In this document: positions 61,640-64,000 of the stretch, piece by piece
Layout: each line of letters starts with the position of its first letter
Position numbering within the stretch: position 1 is the stretch's first letter
Source of the DNA: an uncultured Clostridia bacterium
GTDB lineage: Bacteria; Bacillota; Clostridia; Oscillospirales; Oscillospiraceae
Assembly (NCBI GenBank): GCA_945876285.1
Contig: CAMCNO010000005.1
Span: 1 to 64,000 of the forward strand
Direction of reading: 5' to 3'
DNA length: 64,000 bases
Notes under the pieces: generated by a model
Database searches by the model: none
Told to the model about the DNA's origin: nothing
The model's input: the letters and a program-made list of their open reading frames with translations, nothing else
Position numbers and translations under genes: made by a program

Positions 61640-61651
61640 GAGGTGCCGCCC

Positions 61652-61744
61652 GTGATCCTTCTATATATCATCCTGGCCCCGTTCTTTATTATCTGGGACG
61701 CAAGCGGCTCCAGCGTAAAAGCAAAACGCCGAAGACATTATTAA
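61652..61744 (+). CDS. Tiny hydrophobic peptide 2 (30 aa)
   Basis: GTG start after GAGAGGTGCCGCCC; MILLYIILAPFFIIWDASGS then a basic tail VKAKRRRHY. A single hydrophobic helix with positive tail, paralogous in leader and N-terminus to the peptide at 60990. Function unknown; toxin-like topology is only a resemblance. Confidence 0.45.
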   Translation: MILLYIILAPFFIIWDASGSSVKAKRRRHY

Positions 61745-61749
61745 ACCAG

Positions 61750-61777
61750 GCCCCGCCCACCGTGGCGGGGCTTTTCT
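61750..61777 (+). terminator. Terminator of the plus-strand small-gene operon
   Basis: Stem GCCCCGCC / GGCGGGGC with a 6-base loop followed by TTTTC. Confidence 0.8.
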
Positions 61778-61780
61778 CAT

Positions 61781-61815
61781 GCCCTGGAGCTGCACCGGCC
61801 CCAGGGCTTTTTTTG
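61781..61815 (+). terminator. Second tandem terminator
   Basis: Stem GCCCTGG / CCAGGGC with a longer loop and seven T residues, 4 bases after the first terminator. Confidence 0.75.
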
Positions 61816-61917
61816 CCTCCAGGCGGGGCCAGTCTCCCGGACTGATCCCGGCAGCGGCCCGGGACCGCCCCGGCGGCAGCTGGAGACAAAACGACCGCCC
61901 ACCCGGCAGGGGTAGGC

Positions 61918-61983
61918 GGTCAAAATTTTGCGGTGGTCAAATTTTTCCTGCGGTCAAAATTTTGCCTTGCGGTCAAAATATTG
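61918..61983. repeat. Four-copy GGTCAAAATTTT iterated motif beside terS
   Basis: Copies start at 61918, 61935, 61952 and 61971 (GGTCAAAATTTTG, GGTCAAATTTTTC, GGTCAAAATTTTG, GGTCAAAATATTG), spaced 17, 17 and 19 bases, in the non-coding stretch just 3' of terS. Further GGTCAAA(A)TT copies occur at about 62528, 62943 and 63167. Candidate packaging (pac) or regulatory iterons. Confidence 0.75.
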
Positions 61984-61988
61984 TCGGA

Positions 61989-62549
61989 TCAGGCGTCAGA
62001 TTTTCCCTCAACGACCTCATCCACAATGATATCGGCGTACTTCTCCTCCAGCTGCTCCGGCGTGACATCCTCGCCCAGTGGCTTGCCGGGGGTCAGGGTC
62101 ACTTCCTGCTTGTCGGTGTACCCGAAGTGGTTCTTCCCCAGGAAGATGCCGGATACCGGGTTGACCTTGCCGTTGAGCATATAGTCCTCCCACAGCTCCT
62201 CCAGCAAATCATAGGCCCTTTTTATCAAGTCCGCACGGTCAGATTTTTCACCTCTCCGCCGACCCTTGGACCAGTCATAAAGAGTCTTTCTGGACACACC
62301 CAAAGCATTGGCAAGTCCCATCACAGTGGGCTTCATATCATCCTCAATGCAATGCTTGAAAAACCACTGGATTCTCTCTGCAACAGCAGCATCATCATCC
62401 AGGTTCAGAGGAGGCAGATTCCAACAGGCCAGGGCATGGCCCACATACCTCGCATTGTCTCCCGGCTTCACCAGCTCCTGCCCGAACTTTTCCAGGTCAG
62501 GTCTGTTGCGGTGCTTCTTCTCCTTGGTCAAATTTTTCTCTTCCATCAT
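61989..62549 (-). CDS. terS: Terminase small subunit-like protein
   Basis: A 186-residue DNA-binding protein. A helix-turn-helix (MKPTVMGLANALGVSRKTLYDWSKGRRRGEKSDRADLIKRAYDLLEELWEDYMLNGKVNPVSGIFLGKNHFGYTD) leads into the family-typical region of phage small terminases. The ATG at 62549 overlaps the stop of the preceding gene (ATGA) and follows GGAGGTAGT. It recognises packaging sites; the iterons just downstream are plausible targets. Separated from terL by the regulatory island. Confidence 0.82.
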   Translation of the reverse strand: MMEEKNLTKEKKHRNRPDLEKFGQELVKPGDNARYVGHALACWNLPPLNLDDDAAVAERIQWFFKHCIEDDMKPTVMGLANALGVSRKTLYDWSKGRRRGEKSDRADLIKRAYDLLEELWEDYMLNGKVNPVSGIFLGKNHFGYTDKQEVTLTPGKPLGEDVTPEQLEEKYADIIVDEVVEGKSDA

Positions 62550-62743
62550 ACTACCTCCATTTCTTTCAAACATTCCTCAATCTTATCCCATACCTCCGGC
62601 TTGCCGTACCTGCGGTCCCATGCCTGACAATAGTTCAGAATAGACACATAGGTCAGCATCACTCCCTTATTCCACATCTTCTCTGCAAGGTCTCCGATGG
62701 TATATCCCTTCTTATGCAGAAGGTGTTTCACTACCGTCTTCAT
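62546..62743 (-). CDS. Small phage protein, hypothetical (65 aa)
   Basis: MKTVVKHLLHKKGYTIGDLAEKMWNKGVMLTYVSILNYCQAWDRRYGKPEVWDKIEECL..., a small helical protein with a possible helix-turn-helix in the first half. It is coupled to terS by an ATGA overlap. Confidence 0.65.
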   Translation of the reverse strand: MKTVVKHLLHKKGYTIGDLAEKMWNKGVMLTYVSILNYCQAWDRRYGKPEVWDKIEECLKEMEVV

Positions 62744-62760
62744 GCCGTTCTCCTTCCTTT

Positions 62761-62935
62761 GGGTGCAGAAGGGTGCAGAATTTTTAGGTGTCCTACTCTT
62801 GCCTATATATTTATTTTCTTATAGGACAGAAGTAGAAAATAATTGCACCTTGCACCCAAAATCTCGCAATTCATTGGCGCTCAATGACTTCAGCAGGGTG
62901 CAAGTCCGCAATTTTGGGTGCAGATTTTTGCACCC
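62761..62935. repeat. GGGTGCA iterons in an intergenic region (candidate origin or operator)
   Basis: Between genes at 62744-62950 the heptamer GGGTGCA or its complement occurs at 62761, 62771 (tandem GGGTGCAGAA units), about 62851, 62896, 62916 and 62929; a degenerate copy lies near 62844. The last two form GGGTGCA-GATTTT-TGCACCC, a 7-6-7 palindrome. The middle (62781-62845) is AT-rich. Repeats beside an AT-rich stretch are typical of phage origins or multi-site operators. Confidence 0.7.
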
Positions 62936-62950
62936 TGCTTCGGTCAAAAT

Positions 62951-63226
62951 TTACCCTTCATCAGACTGCACGAACACAGTCTCAGCTGCTGTCATCCATA
63001 CCGGCGGCTGTGTGCCACCAGACAGAACGCCCAGCCAGATGGTACCGTGCAGAAGGATGTTCAGCCTCTGCCTCCATGTCAGCTTCCAACAGCTCACACA
63101 CTGGCATCCATCAGTAAACACCCAGAGGCTCCCGCACTCCTCATCGGTCATGTTCTGGGGCTTGGTCAAATTCCTGTTGGCTTCCGGGAACCGGACTGCC
63201 ATCAGGGGAAAAGTCGGTTTCTTCAC
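62951..63226 (-). CDS. Small phage protein, hypothetical (91 aa)
   Basis: GTG start overlapping the previous stop (GTGA). MKKPTFPLMAVRFPEANRNLTKPQNMTDEECGSLWVFTDGCQCVSCWKLTWRQRL..., with Cys-x2-Cys-like residues and a Trp-rich centre. This pattern is frequent in early regions of clostridial phages; function unknown. Confidence 0.72.
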   Translation of the reverse strand: MKKPTFPLMAVRFPEANRNLTKPQNMTDEECGSLWVFTDGCQCVSCWKLTWRQRLNILLHGTIWLGVLSGGTQPPVWMTAAETVFVQSDEG

Positions 63227-63375
63227 TGGTCTATCCTCCTACTATTGTTCTGCCCGTCTACTACCACTCTGGCTATCTCAGGGGTCTCGCACCTCTTATA
63301 GAAGACGGGCTTTCCGTCCACCACGATATACACCTCACAGGGGTCTTTCTCTCCTACTGAAAAATAGAAGCTCAT
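63223..63375 (-). CDS. Small phage protein (50 aa)
   Basis: MSFYFSVGEKDPCEVYIVVDGKPVFYKRC..., 50 residues, strand-rich. It overlaps the next gene's GTG start by 4 bases, which argues for translation despite its size. Function unknown. Confidence 0.6.
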   Translation of the reverse strand: MSFYFSVGEKDPCEVYIVVDGKPVFYKRCETPEIARVVVDGQNNSRRIDQ

Positions 63376-63381
63376 AAAAAC

Positions 63382-63597
63382 TTATCTCGATTCTCCCAGG
63401 GCCAGGAACTCGCCCCACTGATCCTCCAGCGGGTCCAGCTCATCCTTGGCATAGGGTATAAAACCGAAGGTCATAAGGTGGCGGCGGACGGTCTCACGAT
63501 GTACATGGAGCCGGGAGGCCAGCTCCCGGATGGTGTACCCTTCCTGGTATTTCTGACCAACCCACTTCCACTGTTCATCCGTAAAATCAAGACGCAT
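63382..63597 (-). CDS. Small helix-turn-helix protein
   Basis: A 71-residue protein: MRLDFTDEQWKWVGQKYQEGYTIRELASRLHVHRETVRRHLMTFGFIPYAKDEL. The central helix-turn-helix resembles the Hin/resolvase DNA-binding domain without a catalytic part. Possible early regulator. Confidence 0.75.
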   Translation of the reverse strand: MRLDFTDEQWKWVGQKYQEGYTIRELASRLHVHRETVRRHLMTFGFIPYAKDELDPLEDQWGEFLALGESR

Positions 63598-63603
63598 AAT
63601 TAT

Positions 63604-63855
63604 TCACTCCTCTGCATCTTCGGAATTTCCGGGCGGATCACGGTTGATTTCACCATAGCGGTAGGCAGCGTGCATCTGAAGAATACCGGCACAGGCGGCA
63701 AGTTCCATCGGACCGGCATCATAGGCGGATACCACATCAAAGGTGTCCGGGTCATCCGTCAAGGCCACCATGCAGATGCTCCTGACCTTCAGGCCCTGTA
63801 TCTCCCGGAGAAAATCCTCAACAGCTCCGAAGTATTCCCGGTGGTCAATTTCCAT
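63604..63855 (-). CDS. Small phage protein, hypothetical (start uncertain)
   Basis: About 83 residues from ATG 63855 (MEIDHREYFGAVEDFLREIQGLKVRSICMVALTDDPDTFDVVSAYDAGPMELAACAGILQ...). The same frame stays open across a nine-G tract to the window edge (…EQVRVVDNREDEWQFLCHLPPEIMEHID…), so it may be fused to an upstream gene or separated by a single-base change in the G tract. Function unknown. Confidence 0.55.
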   Translation of the reverse strand: MEIDHREYFGAVEDFLREIQGLKVRSICMVALTDDPDTFDVVSAYDAGPMELAACAGILQMHAAYRYGEINRDPPGNSEDAEE

Positions 63856-64000
63856 GACGATCACCACCTCGCTCTGCGGGGGGGGGTAAAGAAGAAAGCC
63901 GCCATCAGGGCCGTGTCAATATGCTCCATGATCTCGGGAGGAAGGTGGCACAGGAACTGCCACTCATCCTCACGGTTGTCCACCACCCGGACCTGCTCAC
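63856..64000 (-). CDS. Upstream phage gene, partial (edge of window)
   Basis: An open frame on the minus strand continuing off the right edge (VRVVDNREDEWQFLCHLPPEIMEHIDTALMAAF...). If the nine-G tract at 63878-63886 had one base more or fewer, this frame would end at a TGA overlapping the ATG at 63855, the overlap style used throughout this prophage. Confidence 0.45.

Larger units (their letters stand above)
38245..64000 (-). mobile_element. Siphovirus-type prophage (right end outside window)
   Basis: From tRNA-Lys to the right edge almost all genes run on the minus strand in phage order: early genes, terS, regulatory island, terL, portal, scaffold, capsid, head-tail joining, tail tube, tail chaperones, tape measure, tail proteins, DGR, holin-like proteins and endolysin. 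A tape measure and tail-tube protein with no sheath protein suggest a long non-contractile tail. No integrase is seen, so the element continues past 64000. Genes are intact and tightly overlapped, which suggests a functional or recently functional prophage. Confidence 0.93.

Noticed and set aside
61918-61983. Repeats as a CRISPR array
   Set aside because: The units are about 13 bases at 17-19 base spacing, too short for CRISPR repeats and spacers, and no cas gene is near.

Overview
The window is a high-GC Firmicutes chromosome, most likely a gut Clostridia of the Oscillospiraceae type (Flavonifractor/Lawsonibacter/Oscillibacter-like). This rests on the gene order rpoC - L7Ae-like - rpsL - rpsG - fusA - tuf, a DUF4830 protein, a T-box leader, NifS/NifU without other isc genes, and a FtsEX-EnvC division operon. 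The genus is an inference; I could run no search.

Bases 1-38244 are host core genome. In order they hold: the end of the rpoC/str translation cluster; a scar made of a duplicated tuf 3' end plus terminator; a pseudouridine synthase; a PucR-type regulator; ftsE-ftsX and an M23 hydrolase activator; greA-lysS; a SpoU methyltransferase, dprA, topA, trmFO; plsX-acpP-rnc; uppP and ftsK/spoIIIE; a T-box-controlled aminotransferase; nifS-nifU; two small metallophosphodiesterases flanking a FAD/Rieske oxidoreductase; a left-handed beta-helix protein; tRNA-Ser; a glutamine-amidotransferase-like hydrolase; and a five-tRNA array (Gly, Arg, His, Gln, Lys).

A siphovirus-type prophage begins directly after tRNA-Lys and runs off the right edge (38245-64000+). 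Nearly all its genes are on the minus strand. From right to left they are: early genes, terS, a regulatory island (plus-strand small genes, an XRE-like regulator, a small serine recombinase), terL, portal, scaffold, major capsid, head-tail joining genes, tail tube, tail chaperones with a -1 frameshift signal, tape measure, tail/baseplate genes, a diversity-generating retroelement (DGR), and lysis genes against the tRNA. No integrase is seen; it probably lies beyond 64000.

The centrepiece is the complete DGR at 40737-44171: a tail-fibre-like target gene whose last ~40 codons are the variable repeat (VR), a DNA hairpin just downstream, an Avd-like accessory gene, the template repeat (TR), and a DGR-type reverse transcriptase. 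TR and VR align over 121 bp without gaps. All 14 mismatches fall on template adenines, the signature of adenine-specific mutagenic retrohoming; they change 11 residues, 10 of them template Asn. Unusually, the TR lies in a 131-codon open frame joined by ATGA overlaps to avd upstream and to the RT downstream.

Other notable signals are three copies of a 20-bp operator (TATAGAG-N6-CTCTATA) around a consensus phage promoter plus a degenerate copy in the regulator's own promoter, two iterated motifs in the early region (GGTCAAAATTTT and GGGTGCA), a canonical GGGAAAC slippery site, and paired tiny hydrophobic peptides.
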